This document shows positions 63,528-64,000 of a DNA stretch of 64,000 bases, piece after piece. The stretch's first letter is position 1, and each line of letters opens with the position of its first letter. Made by a program: the position numbers and the translations under genes. The notes beneath the pieces are model-generated. The model was not told where the DNA came from and made no database searches. It saw only the letters and a list, made by a program, of their open reading frames with translations. Source of the DNA: Mycobacterium sp. IS-1264 (GTDB lineage Bacteria; Actinomycetota; Actinomycetes; Mycobacteriales; Mycobacteriaceae); NCBI RefSeq assembly GCF_001954195.1, contig NZ_MBES01000046.1, positions 1 to 64,000 of the forward strand, given 5' to 3'.

Positions 63528-63836
63528 TCAGATCGGGCCGACGGCGTGCGCGATGATAAAAGCTGGAATAAAGATGATCAGCGACAGCGGTCCTGCCAAG
63601 CTGCCGACCAGCATTCCGCGGCCGGCCTGGCCGATTTTCCCGGGGGCCTTCACAACAACGGCGCAGAGCACCGTGTAAACCAACGATGCCGGGAACACGA
63701 TTAGCGCGAGTGGCGGCATTGGGAGCACAAAAAGCCAAGTGACTACCTCCACCACGAATACGTTGGCGAAGGCCGCGACGAAACTGATTGGGCCATAACG
63801 ACTCTTCGACGTGTCGATCACCGATTCTTCGGTCAT
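63528..63836 (-). CDS. Small hypothetical membrane protein
   Basis: A 102-residue protein from ATG at 63836, with AAAGGG before it. It has a short polar start ([15 protein letters not shown]) and then three hydrophobic segments (about 18-38, 40-60 and 78-98). Unknown family. Where M. tuberculosis has pcnA divergent from mutT4, this species has this gene and another small membrane protein gene upstream in the same direction. Confidence 0.75.
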   Translation of the reverse strand: MTEESVIDTSKSRYGPISFVAAFANVFVVEVVTWLFVLPMPPLALIVFPASLVYTVLCAVVVKAPGKIGQAGRGMLVGSLAGPLSLIIFIPAFIIAHAVGPI

Positions 63837-63846
63837 CCGAGCCCTT

Positions 63847-64000
63847 TCAGCGCAATACCAGGAAAGCAAAAAGGATTCCACCGAGAACGACGACGGCCGA
63901 AGACCCGGCGAGGCTGAGCGACAGACCGCGATGACGGGCGGACGGTGACCTCATAAGTAGTGCGCTGGTGACCAATGACGCCAAAGTTGTGATGGCGGTT
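63847..64000 (-). CDS. Partial small membrane protein (5' end outside window)
   Basis: A minus-strand frame open to the window edge ends at TGA 63847-63849, giving about 50 visible residues. It has a hydrophobic start, a basic loop (RSPSARHRG) and a last membrane helix ending FAFLVLR. An internal ATG at 63954 would give only 35 residues, but the hydrophobic sequence continues upstream. The stop lies 10 nt before the next gene's ATG, whose ribosome-binding site it overlaps, so the two form one operon. Confidence 0.6.
   Translation of the reverse strand, partial: TAITTLASLVTSALLMRSPSARHRGLSLSLAGSSAVVVLGGILFAFLVLR

Overview
This 64 kb window is the replication-origin region of a slow-growing Mycobacterium chromosome, from a species related to M. 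tuberculosis but not identical to it. The sequence is GC-rich throughout. The order gyrA-gyrB-dciA-recF-dnaN-oriC-dnaA-rpmH-rnpA-yidD-yidC-khpB-rsmG-parA-parB is the standard mycobacterial origin layout. PE, PPE and ESX genes, WhiB5, CrgA, CwsA and the pknA/pknB cluster point to the genus. No insertion sequence, prophage, CRISPR array or intein was seen. Orthologue names with Rv numbers are from memory of M. tuberculosis and were not searched.

Layout. Positions 1-1404 hold the 3' part of a membrane serine/threonine kinase. From about 15.4 kb down to 1.4 kb, one run of leftward genes holds an XRE regulator, an NlpC/P60 peptidase, two DUF4226-like proteins, an EspC-like and an EspD-like protein, an acidic coiled-coil protein, a YbaB-like protein, EccB, a fused EccC, PE and PPE. 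This is a type VII secretion (ESX) type cluster without EsxA/EsxB, EccD, EccE or MycP. WhiB5 is divergent from it at 15.5 kb. An acyl-CoA dehydrogenase, a pirin and an acetyltransferase follow at 16-19 kb, up to a tRNA-Leu. From 19.3 to 29.2 kb lies the cell-wall and division signalling operon fhaA-fhaB-pstP-rodA-pbpA-pknA-pknB, with overlapping start and stop codons from fhaB onward. Then come trpG, a DUF881 protein, crgA, a PH-domain protein, ppiA and cwsA. An orphan PPE gene sits between cwsA and tRNA-Ala/tRNA-Ile. The DNA-replication genes run leftward from oriC, which lies between dnaN and dnaA.

Right of dnaA, the rpmH to parB genes run rightward and carry two perfect parS sites. They are followed by an acetyltransferase gene and then the leftward cluster mutT4 - DUF6049-type protein - MurJ/pseudokinase - sigM - anti-sigma factor - trxB2 - trxC - cwlM. 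The right end carries small membrane-protein genes that I do not recognise.

How the genes work together. Replication initiation (DnaA, DciA, DnaN, gyrase), origin segregation (ParA/ParB/parS) and envelope synthesis (RodA, PbpA, MurJ, CwlM, CrgA, CwsA) are encoded side by side. PknA, PknB, PstP and the FHA proteins supply the phosphorylation control that links them. The accessory ESX-type block next to WhiB5 is the most unusual part. It suggests that the isolated M. tuberculosis genes Rv0023-Rv0030 are what remains of a secretion-related locus.
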